The notes beneath the pieces are model-generated. The model worked only from the letters and a program-made list of their open reading frames with translations, searched no databases and was not told the DNA's origin. Position numbers and translations under genes: made by a program. DNA of 64,000 bases from positions 1 through 64,000 of the IMG/VR virus record IMGVR_UViG_3300037189_015369, one strand, 5' to 3'. How positions within the stretch are numbered: position 1 is the first letter of the stretch; each line of letters begins with the position of its first letter. The DNA is from a virus. Positions 31,234 through 39,821 of the stretch are shown one piece after another.

Positions 31234-32148
31234 TTATGTGCAGTTTACCTGCGCGTTTGGTTTCTTCTGCACCTTGATTGTTCCGTCGTCAATCAAAATG
31301 TTAATTCCAGCGCCGCCAATGATATTGATATTTGTACCGCCAACACCGTTTACTGTCGTGATGAGTTCGTCACAGGCCGGACCACCGCTAAAAAATTTGC
31401 TGTCTGCCGCGAGCGGTTCTGCCGGGTACAGCGGTATTTCGCTTCCGTGCGCACACAATTCTGCGCTCGTTGACCCGGCTCCAGCGCCTTTAGTCGCGCT
31501 GACACTCAACTCATTGGCGCGGTCTGTTTGTGTAATTAAGCAGTTATAACCTTCTTTGAGCCGAATGTCGCCCTTTATGCAGCGCGCATTTAGGATGATT
31601 GGCCGGTTATCGTTCGTGCCGGTGACGCCGCAAGCTGGCACACGAACGCGGTCGTAATTTCCAACACTGATTGAACGCAAATATGCCTTGTTTAAATTTT
31701 GAATAAGCGCCGGTTCAACGCGGTAATCATTGTCGGTAAAAGACCACGTGCCGGATGAAAAAACATCACGAAGCGCGCCGAGCGGGCCGGTAGCAATAAA
31801 CCCAGACCAAATTGGTTCTTCGGCGCATTGTTTGCTGTTAAGCGGCGCGGACTCGGCATACTCGTTTAACCACTCGTTAGATTCTTGCTCGCGAAAAAAT
31901 GACAGTGTGGCACTACTGGCATTTGTTTTAAACACAAACTCAAACACCGGCACCGTATCAACCACAACGCTGTTAATTGCCGACAACCAAACGGTGTGCT
32001 GCGTCTCGTCAAAATACGCGTCGAGACCCATTACAAAACCGGCGTCAACAATTACGCTCGTTGGCAGCGGGGGCAATGTGGCTGGTTTGTCGTAAACGAA
32101 CGGATACGCGCGGTATTCGTTATCGTTGTAAAATCCGGGACGAGGCAT
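31234..32148 (-). CDS. fibre/baseplate paralogue A
   Basis: A 304-aa virion-type protein. Residues 6-16 read FYNDNEYRAYPF, the shared N-terminal signature of this five-gene family, followed by a beta-rich domain. Near the end stands VNGVGGTNINIIGGAGINI, the ING-type motif seen in phage fibres before a tip domain. The ATG overlaps the upstream stop (TAATG). It probably sits between baseplate and fibre. Confidence 0.75.
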   Translation of the reverse strand: MPRPGFYNDNEYRAYPFVYDKPATLPPLPTSVIVDAGFVMGLDAYFDETQHTVWLSAINSVVVDTVPVFEFVFKTNASSATLSFFREQESNEWLNEYAESAPLNSKQCAEEPIWSGFIATGPLGALRDVFSSGTWSFTDNDYRVEPALIQNLNKAYLRSISVGNYDRVRVPACGVTGTNDNRPIILNARCIKGDIRLKEGYNCLITQTDRANELSVSATKGAGAGSTSAELCAHGSEIPLYPAEPLAADSKFFSGGPACDELITTVNGVGGTNINIIGGAGINILIDDGTIKVQKKPNAQVNCT

Positions 32149-32924
32149 TACACAACGCTCCTACCAACGGTATCGACGACAATTGTCTCGCCGTCAACAT
32201 AAATTCGCAACACGGCGTCGTTGACCAGTTGATTTGTAGCAGTAAACGTAAAACTGCCGTATTCGTCGGGGCCGCAGCCGTTGATGGTTTTTAAATAAGG
32301 TTTGGACGGAAAATTCTCGCCTTGCGGTTCACACAGGAATCTTTTAAATAGCGGGACGCCGATAATGTCAAATCGAATCACATGCGGGCCGTCTTGGCGC
32401 AGCACAACGCCTTGATCGCCAACCAGCCAGATGTCGCCTGTTAAGAACTGCTTTTTTTCTGTTTGGATAGCGCGCACACCGGGTTCATTCGCCGGGATCA
32501 CTACCGTAGATACAAACTCTGTTTCGCCCTGCGTAAACGGATAGGCGCCAATTGCCCACGCAGAAAAACGCGCAAGCGCTATTGGAGTTGATAGCAACAT
32601 TCCGGCCGGGCGACCATAGATATCTGAAAACAACAGTATCCCGTCCGCCGGTGGCGACAGCGGATTGTAACGCGAAAAAATTCGGCTTGTTAGATCAGAA
32701 TCGCCAACCGTGATCGTGACTTGTTGCGCCGTTACGTCTATCGACGAGATATACGCGCGAGTACCACCACCGATCGCAAAGAATGACGCGTCAATAAAAG
32801 TGTCTGGCGCAATTTGAATTGTTTCAGCTGCCGCGCTTTGCAGCGTGGCTGTATCTGCAAACGGGTAACGTGACGTCAACTGTTCGTCGCGAAACTCTGG
32901 AAATAAAATACGCGCGTCGGTCAT
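32148..32924 (-). CDS. fibre/baseplate paralogue B
   Basis: A 258-aa protein starting at ATG 32924 (TGATG overlap with the upstream stop). It has FRDEQLTSRYPFADTATLQ near the N-terminus and DVTAQQVTITVGDSDL, matching the fold of its neighbours. KTINGCGPDEYGSFTFTAT is the ING motif near the C-terminus. A virion role follows from context. Confidence 0.75.
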   Translation of the reverse strand: MTDARILFPEFRDEQLTSRYPFADTATLQSAAAETIQIAPDTFIDASFFAIGGGTRAYISSIDVTAQQVTITVGDSDLTSRIFSRYNPLSPPADGILLFSDIYGRPAGMLLSTPIALARFSAWAIGAYPFTQGETEFVSTVVIPANEPGVRAIQTEKKQFLTGDIWLVGDQGVVLRQDGPHVIRFDIIGVPLFKRFLCEPQGENFPSKPYLKTINGCGPDEYGSFTFTATNQLVNDAVLRIYVDGETIVVDTVGRSVV

Positions 32925-34657
32925 CACTGCACCACAAATTTGTTAAAAAACGTATAAGACTGGTTTGTAAATAAACCAACAGAACCCGTAACCTCGCCGG
33001 GATTGGTGATGCTTGTGAAACCAGTTGCAGCGTGCGTGCCGTCAAGTTCTGATACAGAAAAATTTACAGTAAGCGCATTACCGTTGAGATTTAAACTTGT
33101 ATACAGGCGATACCACGTGTTTACTTTTGCGTTGTAGTTTACCGACAGCTCTTCGGTAAATATGTCGTTGTTGTAACGCAGCACACGGATTTTTGCTCGG
33201 GTAGCATCAACAAGTACAACAAGGTACCGGGTAACGACTTGGTTTAATTCAAGTGTCTGCAAATAATTCAGCACAACGCCGCCGTTACGCGCGATGCCGT
33301 TCGTACCGATTTTGAATTCTGTCATGATTGTGCGACTTAGCGCCCAATCTGTTGCGCAGTTTTTCAGTGCCGCTACGTTCACTCCGCCTATGCCGGCGGA
33401 GGCGTATGTGCCGTGATTAGTCAGCGCGCTTCCGATATTTGGATTGAATTCTGCAATCGAGCAGTTTCCACAAACCGGCGGCGCTTTTGTTTCGGCGGCT
33501 GAGAACACCCCTGTTTTTGTTTCAAAGTAAGCGCTTGGCTGGCACGAGCTAAAGTCGGCACACAGCGGTATTGGAAGACACGCGTAATCGCGGTCTGTCA
33601 ATGTTTCGTCAACAATAAGATCTATGGCTGTTGTCGGGTCCGGCCAGCAATATTCATCGATAACAATATCGGTTTCGTTGTAATTGCTGCCTTCCCAGCG
33701 ATATACCTTGTTTGTGTCAAACGCCAGATATAATTTATTTAGTTCGCCGGCTGGCGGAAAAGCTGCAACATTAGCAAACGTATAAATGTTTTCGCCGGTG
33801 AGCGTGCAACACAAATCTTTGAACTCTTGCGGTTTTTTTGGTGTATTGGCAGCGCACACTGACGTCAGGCCAACATCTGTCACGATGTCGGCGCCACCGC
33901 AACCAGCGAAATTGATATTTGTAAAACCATCAAATACGATGTTGATGTTTCCGGCACAATCTGGCGCAACACCGTTGATAGTTTCAATTGGTGTTTTTGG
34001 GCAGGTACCGCTTTCTGGTCGTTGGCCGCAGGGACCAATAAATGTCTGTAATGGGTTGTATTCGCCCGTGATTAACGCCGCGTCTAATCGAAATACAACA
34101 GCCGGGTAATCGACGCCCTCGTATTGAATAGTTTCGTATTTAGCGGTAACGGGCGAAGATCCTATTAGATTGACGACGCCCTGTAGCGCTGTACCAAGAT
34201 TTATTTTGCCGATAGTAGGGATCGGCAGTGGTCGGTAGGGGCGTGCGTTTCTAGTCTGAATTAGTGTCTGCGTTGGCCGACTATATCTACCGGCAAACGC
34301 TGTATCTACGCCGGGGCCAAAAGCAACCCAGCCAGAAACTCCCGGCACAAGTGGCGTCACACTGTAATTAACATAAGGCGAAGCTGGTTGCGGTACAGAC
34401 ACCGCGCAGATTGTTTGCCCCTGCGTGTCAGCCGGTGATTCAACGACACCAAAAACGACTGTAACAATTCCAGCAGATACAGTTAAACCCTGCACGTATA
34501 AATACTGACCGAGCGGCCGCGGAAACCTAATATGGCAATCAACAAGAATGTCGTCGCGAATAAATGCGCCGTTGTTGTCGAGACCGCTAGACAGATCGTC
34601 AAGCGGGTAGCGCCGCGTTGACTGGAGGTTGTACCAATTCTGGTTGCGTATAGACAT
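32924..34657 (-). CDS. fibre/baseplate paralogue C with LamG-like end
   Basis: A 577-aa protein. The N-terminus has NLQSTRRYPLDDLSSG, the family signature. In the middle is ETINGVAPDCAGNINIVFDG, the ING motif. The last 180 residues (MTEFKIGTNGIARNGG; LVDATRAKIRVLRYNND; NTWYRLYTSLNLNGNALTV) read like a concanavalin/LamG jelly roll that may bind carbohydrate. Several Cys pairs (CCTLTG, CGNC) are present. It is the best receptor-binding candidate among the five. Confidence 0.75.
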   Translation of the reverse strand: MSIRNQNWYNLQSTRRYPLDDLSSGLDNNGAFIRDDILVDCHIRFPRPLGQYLYVQGLTVSAGIVTVVFGVVESPADTQGQTICAVSVPQPASPYVNYSVTPLVPGVSGWVAFGPGVDTAFAGRYSRPTQTLIQTRNARPYRPLPIPTIGKINLGTALQGVVNLIGSSPVTAKYETIQYEGVDYPAVVFRLDAALITGEYNPLQTFIGPCGQRPESGTCPKTPIETINGVAPDCAGNINIVFDGFTNINFAGCGGADIVTDVGLTSVCAANTPKKPQEFKDLCCTLTGENIYTFANVAAFPPAGELNKLYLAFDTNKVYRWEGSNYNETDIVIDEYCWPDPTTAIDLIVDETLTDRDYACLPIPLCADFSSCQPSAYFETKTGVFSAAETKAPPVCGNCSIAEFNPNIGSALTNHGTYASAGIGGVNVAALKNCATDWALSRTIMTEFKIGTNGIARNGGVVLNYLQTLELNQVVTRYLVVLVDATRAKIRVLRYNNDIFTEELSVNYNAKVNTWYRLYTSLNLNGNALTVNFSVSELDGTHAATGFTSITNPGEVTGSVGLFTNQSYTFFNKFVVQ

Positions 34658-34660
34658 GGC

Positions 34661-36268
34661 TCAGCACGGCCCCTCGGTTTTACCGTCAGCATTACAGTGT
34701 AACGTCTGCACTGTCTCTGATACGGCCGCAGGTGGTGGAAAACCATCAGCGAGATTAACGCCGCAATTTGTCAGAATAGGCGAGTTATCGCTTAGGAGAG
34801 CTCCGGTTAAAACACCGGTAATTACATAAGGACCGCGGGCTCGTGTTTCAACCGACGGCGTTTGCGTGTCATCTAGTTGAGTAAATTTTACGCGAAATTG
34901 TACATAAGCAGACGACCCCGGTTTAAGTTGTGGAAATGCTGCTGTGTAGTTGCGCCCGTCGCTGCTGACCGTGATGCCGATTGCGCCGCCGCGGATGCCG
35001 GGCGCGTACATAGCCGTGTGACCGCATTCTAATGACGGCGTCACGTGTACCGGTGTTTGTTGCCCCGGCAGCGCCACTAAATCACCGGATACGTCCAGAG
35101 TTACAGTCAGACGAGACGGATTAACACATGTTTCGCAGGGATTGCACAACATCATTACGACGTCCATGTATGCACAACGCTGCGGAACAAGAAACAGCCG
35201 TAGCGGACGTTGCACGCTGCATGCGCGCTGGTCAAGCCACCGCGCTATATTGTTTTCGTGCTCTGTGCGCACTTTGTCCGCCCGCTGGCCAATAAGCCGG
35301 TATCTGTAGCTCGTATCGTTCATGTATTTTGCTGTAGCGGCGTAGTCGTTGCAGCTGCAGCACGGCTCGCAGTCGGCGCCAATCTGCTGATGTGCTGTAG
35401 TAGAAGGATTTACCGCATACGGCGGCGATATCCCGACAGACACGGGGCGGCGGGCCCACAAGCAATCAGTGCCAGAAATTCGAAAATCGCCGTTGTCGCT
35501 GCTGAGTCCGTTAATTTTTGTAAGCGGTACACCTACGTTGCCGCCGCAATTTCCATATCGTCCCAAACCGGTACCGGCAACAGCGGTAAAATTTATTTTT
35601 GTGTTGTTACGGAAGTTTTTTGTTTCTGCTGTACCGGCCACAATTTCTGTGTTGTACCCATTCACAAATTTTATTGATTCGGTATACCGCGGACTGATTG
35701 CGTTGCCGTTGCGTACGCGTAGCGTTAACAACCGTTTAGGCATTTTGTAAACAGCGCGTTCATCTAACCGCGCGTTCGACGGGGCGAGATATTTATCGTA
35801 TTGCCGTCGCGTGTCATCATCTATTTGTTGGTTGTCGTCGTTTGGCCACGTGGTATAGGTAACAAGGCGGCATACAGCGCGCGCAGTCTTCCACTCGTAA
35901 ATACGGTAATCGGCGCCCCACGCGCTGACGTTAAACAATACGTCCTCGTGATTTGTGTCAAGAATGACGCGGTTATGGGAATCCACAACAACGATGTCTG
36001 CCGCGTGGACTGAAACCGGAAAACCGGGGGCTGGAGTATTCTCAACACATCCGATGCCGTATAGATATTTAATTCGCAGCGGGTGGGTTGCTTTCGGGGC
36101 GCCGGAGTCGTATTCGCCAGCGTCGTCATACGACAGATGTAGGTCAGCGACAAGATATTGAATATCTTCTGACGGCGAGACTAAAGGATAATCTAAGCCG
36201 CTTTGCGGTTGCACTACGCCGAGCCCGCTGCGGCCGGATTTTGATGTGGTGTAGTCGGGGCACGTCAT
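34661..36268 (-). CDS. fibre/baseplate paralogue D, Cys-rich
   Basis: A 535-aa protein. Its N-terminus (GLDYPLVSPSEDIQYLVAD) keeps a weaker form of the family signature. KINGLSSDNGDFRISGTDC is the ING motif. The block CEPCCSCNDYA and CNPCETCVN are striking Cys clusters that may bind metal or form disulfides. The C-terminal part contains beta domains like DUF11-type stalk domains (MYAPGIRGGAIGITVSSDG). A virion role is inferred. Confidence 0.7.
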   Translation of the reverse strand: MTCPDYTTSKSGRSGLGVVQPQSGLDYPLVSPSEDIQYLVADLHLSYDDAGEYDSGAPKATHPLRIKYLYGIGCVENTPAPGFPVSVHAADIVVVDSHNRVILDTNHEDVLFNVSAWGADYRIYEWKTARAVCRLVTYTTWPNDDNQQIDDDTRRQYDKYLAPSNARLDERAVYKMPKRLLTLRVRNGNAISPRYTESIKFVNGYNTEIVAGTAETKNFRNNTKINFTAVAGTGLGRYGNCGGNVGVPLTKINGLSSDNGDFRISGTDCLWARRPVSVGISPPYAVNPSTTAHQQIGADCEPCCSCNDYAATAKYMNDTSYRYRLIGQRADKVRTEHENNIARWLDQRACSVQRPLRLFLVPQRCAYMDVVMMLCNPCETCVNPSRLTVTLDVSGDLVALPGQQTPVHVTPSLECGHTAMYAPGIRGGAIGITVSSDGRNYTAAFPQLKPGSSAYVQFRVKFTQLDDTQTPSVETRARGPYVITGVLTGALLSDNSPILTNCGVNLADGFPPPAAVSETVQTLHCNADGKTEGPC

Positions 36269-36271
36269 ATG

Positions 36272-37213
36272 TCACCCCGTTGAACAACCAGAGTCGCCGA
36301 GCTGGCTACCGAGCACGACGAGGCTCATTTGCGTTACTTCAGATCCAAGTCGCGTGATAAAGTTCTGTAGCGTAGTGACGCCGTCGCCAAAGCGATTAAT
36401 CTGGTCGACGATTGCGTCCAGCTCTGTGCAGCCACAACAAGGTTGCGCACACGTATCTGCAAATTTTAATCCGTTACTCATCGGCGTAATCTGAATACAG
36501 TCGTCGGGCGCGATAATAAAATTGCCGTCTGAACTGCATACACCGTTGATACACCGAATACACTCGCCGGTTGTTGGTGTATCGCAGTAACACTCTTCAT
36601 TCAGATTTGTGTTCGCAATAGCGTCAAAAACAATTTCTGTTTCAGCGCCAAAATTAGCGGCCGTAATCCGAATGTTGTTTCCGGCGACAAGCGTGACATC
36701 GCCGTAAATGGGAGCACTAAGTTCGCTGTTGTTTGAGACGCGCAGTCGGGTTACGGCCCGCAACATTGGCCGAATAGCGTCTGTCTCTAGCTCGCCGTCT
36801 GCGGGTTCAAACTCGTACAACCCCGGCGGAAGTAAATCAACCTCGTCTAGTACGCCGAGCACGACGCGGCCCACGCAGTCGTCGAAGTCGCCTAGACCGC
36901 CGAGCGCGTAAGACCGGTTTGGTTGATAGTTGCTGCGAATAATATTGGCAGCGGCGACGTCTACGGTTTGACCGCCAGCGGCATAGCCAACTGTGATATT
37001 AAAACCGGTTGGCGCAATCAGTATGCTTTTGATGTAAAAGTTATTTGGCGCAAACGACAGGCCAGAGTGGATAGGCAGGTACAAGCCAACAATAAAGCTG
37101 TCTGGCAGCCTAATCGTTTTGCTGACGTCTGTTTTTGTGGCGCGCTCTGTCAGCGGGTATGACCGCTGCGAGTTGTGATTGAGCCACTGTAGATTCCAGT
37201 TTCCAATTGGCAT
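36272..37213 (-). CDS. fibre/baseplate paralogue E
   Basis: A 313-aa protein that opens MPIGNWNLQWLNHNSQRSYP, the clearest form of the family signature, followed by LPDSFIVGLYLPIHSG. CINGVCSSDGNFIIAPDDC is the ING motif, then CAQPCCGCTELDAIVDQI starts a C-terminal coiled coil. AGGTGA is 7 bases before the ATG. Probably the first fibre-linker gene of the block. Confidence 0.75.
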   Translation of the reverse strand: MPIGNWNLQWLNHNSQRSYPLTERATKTDVSKTIRLPDSFIVGLYLPIHSGLSFAPNNFYIKSILIAPTGFNITVGYAAGGQTVDVAAANIIRSNYQPNRSYALGGLGDFDDCVGRVVLGVLDEVDLLPPGLYEFEPADGELETDAIRPMLRAVTRLRVSNNSELSAPIYGDVTLVAGNNIRITAANFGAETEIVFDAIANTNLNEECYCDTPTTGECIRCINGVCSSDGNFIIAPDDCIQITPMSNGLKFADTCAQPCCGCTELDAIVDQINRFGDGVTTLQNFITRLGSEVTQMSLVVLGSQLGDSGCSTG

Positions 37214-37226
37214 GGCGGCTCACCTA

Positions 37227-39155
37227 TTATGTTGCGCTATAGACGATACCTGTGACGCGCAACACGCCAATTTCTCCGTATACGTTATCTTCTGTGCGTC
37301 CAATCGTGACGAGCACGGTGTCGCCTTCTTCCACAGAAAACTCCGCGCTGTCGCGCTGAATTGCGTGATCGATGAACAAGTTAGCGCTCGAATCAAAAAT
37401 CAGTGGTACGTCGGCTGTTTCCAGCTTTTCACCGTCTGTTGCCGTCGAAGCCGGTTCTGAAAGAATGCGGCGCGTCATATACAGCGACGGCATAACTTTA
37501 CGTGCGCCTAGTGGTGCCGCGCCGCCGTCGCGACCAAATAGCTGCACGCGAATTTTCATCTTTAAGTTATCGCCAATATTGCTTCCGGGCACGTTAAACC
37601 GCAACCGCAATAGCGCTTCTTGCCCGCTCGGAAAACCCAAGTACGGAATATCCATGTACAGGCGCTCAACGGTGTCGCTAAGGCGAATAATTTGCGGTGA
37701 AATTTCGCGTTCAACCAGTTGATCAGTGTAGTCAATTTTCAAAATACCCTGATGCAGGGTAATCGGCGCGGTGGTAGTCAGATCGAACTGTTGCTTTTCG
37801 CTGGTTGTCAAGTTGCGCGGCGCACCACGAGAACCTGTAATTGAAATTTGATTTGATGTGGTAAAGGCACCCTCGGCAATCCAACCGCGCGTTAACTGGT
37901 GCCGATTGATCACACCCTTAATAGCCTGTCCGCCGCTGGCTTCTTCCGCAGCAATTTGCAGATCCAAATTTAACTGTAAGTCGCCAGTCGATGCCGGCAT
38001 ATCTGCGCAGTTTGTAATAGCAATCGGGCTGTTGACCGTGGCAGCAGCTGGTGTTGTTGTCGTGGCAATGTTATTTGACGCAGCAACGTCTTTAACAACA
38101 CTTGTCACTGACTTACGATCGTTGCCGACCAGCATGCGTAGGTAGACCACAGCGAGGCGCAGAGTTTCGTTGCGCGGGCACTCACCTGTCGGCGGCGGAT
38201 CTTCTTCGGTGACTGGGGTTTCCGACCACGGTACGTCTCCCGTGCAATTGCTCATCCACCAAATGCCGTTGGTATCGCAAATTGCCAAGCCATTGCGGCC
38301 GAGCGGGATTTCTGTGGCGCCAACGTGGTCAGCTCCTTTGTCCCAGAGCATGGCCACTGATTGAATCGGCAGGGGCGGCCACACATTAGCCAGCGCTGAA
38401 TGCTGGCTCAGGTTGTAACCAAACAGCGCGCCGTTCGGGGCCTTGCCGTTAAAAACAGAATGACTTGCTGGCAGCCATCCGGGCAACGCTGGGTTTGGGT
38501 TGGTAATAACGCGATGACTTGCGCCGTTATGAACGATTGCGGCTGTCGTACCGGCGGGCTGGGCAACAAGATCAAAACGATAGTGCGTGTGCTCGTCGAT
38601 GAAGTCTCGAATGTGCGGCATAACCACAACGCGCGGCACACTGGAACAGTTATTTTTTGGTCCTTGTACGTGGCAAACGCTAACGGTAACTGCCGGTTTC
38701 TGCCGGACTAGTTTTCCGGGCTCAGCCGACGACAGGTAATAACGCCCCGGCTCAATTGGGCCGTCGATCGCGTTCTGCAAATCCGGCACATTAACAATGC
38801 CGCGCAACACGATATCGCCGAGCGTTTCAGATCGTTTGGTGAGGCAGATCCCGACGCAATCCGACGACGGCTGAACTGCAAGCGCCTGCGTTTCGCTGTT
38901 GGTCGTTACGGCTGCCAGCGCCTTTTCGTAACGATGCTCGACCCAGTTCCAATACACCGGCTGGCCGGGAAGTACGTCTGAGCAAATCGTCGCGCCGTTG
39001 TCTACGAGCGCCTGCCCGAGAGCCGCTGCGTCGAGACGGTCTTTGAGATAGTCAGTGCGGTCCTCTAGCGTACGGTCTGGGCGGGAAACAATGCCCGCTT
39101 GGACCGGCTCGCCGGGATTGACGTGTTTGATATTATGCAGCCAGTTACCGGACAT
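37227..39155 (-). CDS. baseplate/fibre protein, 642 aa
   Basis: The N-terminus (NWLHNIKHVNPGEPVQAGIVS, then LEDRTDYLKDRLDAAALG) resembles the baseplate-binding part of phage tail fibres. HTHYRF near residue 190 is an H-x-H motif as in metal-binding fibre tips. The C-terminal 250 residues are beta rich. GGAGG lies upstream of the ATG. I infer a virion appendage; no exact family match can be made by eye. Confidence 0.7.
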   Translation of the reverse strand: MSGNWLHNIKHVNPGEPVQAGIVSRPDRTLEDRTDYLKDRLDAAALGQALVDNGATICSDVLPGQPVYWNWVEHRYEKALAAVTTNSETQALAVQPSSDCVGICLTKRSETLGDIVLRGIVNVPDLQNAIDGPIEPGRYYLSSAEPGKLVRQKPAVTVSVCHVQGPKNNCSSVPRVVVMPHIRDFIDEHTHYRFDLVAQPAGTTAAIVHNGASHRVITNPNPALPGWLPASHSVFNGKAPNGALFGYNLSQHSALANVWPPLPIQSVAMLWDKGADHVGATEIPLGRNGLAICDTNGIWWMSNCTGDVPWSETPVTEEDPPPTGECPRNETLRLAVVYLRMLVGNDRKSVTSVVKDVAASNNIATTTTPAAATVNSPIAITNCADMPASTGDLQLNLDLQIAAEEASGGQAIKGVINRHQLTRGWIAEGAFTTSNQISITGSRGAPRNLTTSEKQQFDLTTTAPITLHQGILKIDYTDQLVEREISPQIIRLSDTVERLYMDIPYLGFPSGQEALLRLRFNVPGSNIGDNLKMKIRVQLFGRDGGAAPLGARKVMPSLYMTRRILSEPASTATDGEKLETADVPLIFDSSANLFIDHAIQRDSAEFSVEEGDTVLVTIGRTEDNVYGEIGVLRVTGIVYSAT

Positions 39156-39179
39156 CCTTGTCCTCCGGCAGTTAGTTGA

Positions 39180-39812
39180 TTACAGGAATGCGATATCCCA
39201 AGTGATGCCGATTTGCGACGACGCTTCCTTGGTCACCTGATTATTTTCGGCAAACACCGTGCGCGCAAAAACAACGTCCTTCGACCGGTCACTCATTACC
39301 GGCGCAGCCACTAATGCCGCCGCATAGACGCGGCTATTACTGCTGGCACGAAATGCTTTATTTTCGCCTTCGTACACCACGCGTGCTTCGGACGTTTGCG
39401 CAAAAAACGTTAATTGATTGCCAGATTGATTCACCGGCAGATTGGCCTCGTAGCCTGTAGACACGCTCAGCGCCGGTTCAATGGTCAGCGGCACGCGTAT
39501 AAAATTTCGCGTTTCCGAGTCGACGAGCGAGTTGTAATACGATATGTCAGCGCTACGGCCAAGCGACACGGGCGAGATGGTTAGTTCTGGGTCTAGGTTT
39601 TCGTACTCGATGTACATCGCCGAAATGTGGTAATCGAGGCGGTCTGGTTGGCGTTGGTAGCCGAGCTGCCTTGCGGCGATAAAACCCCAGCCGTATTGAA
39701 TCTGGTTGGGCTGCGACCACAACGGCAGCTTCAGACCGGTTTTTTCATCTACACGCCACAAAGACACGTGTCCGCGAACGCCGAAGATAGGGTCAATGTT
39801 ATCAGCAGCCAT
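39180..39812 (-). CDS. virion structural protein, 210 aa
   Basis: It opens with beta strands (GVRGHVSLWRVDEKTGLKL) and has WSQPNQIQYGWGFIAARQLGY, a block seen in tail-fibre-associated proteins of other phages. The end reads VFARTVFAENNQVTKEASSQ. AAGGA lies upstream. A baseplate or fibre attachment role fits its place between baseplate and fibre genes. Confidence 0.7.
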   Translation of the reverse strand: MAADNIDPIFGVRGHVSLWRVDEKTGLKLPLWSQPNQIQYGWGFIAARQLGYQRQPDRLDYHISAMYIEYENLDPELTISPVSLGRSADISYYNSLVDSETRNFIRVPLTIEPALSVSTGYEANLPVNQSGNQLTFFAQTSEARVVYEGENKAFRASSNSRVYAAALVAAPVMSDRSKDVVFARTVFAENNQVTKEASSQIGITWDIAFL

Positions 39813-39821
39813 TGTTCTTCC

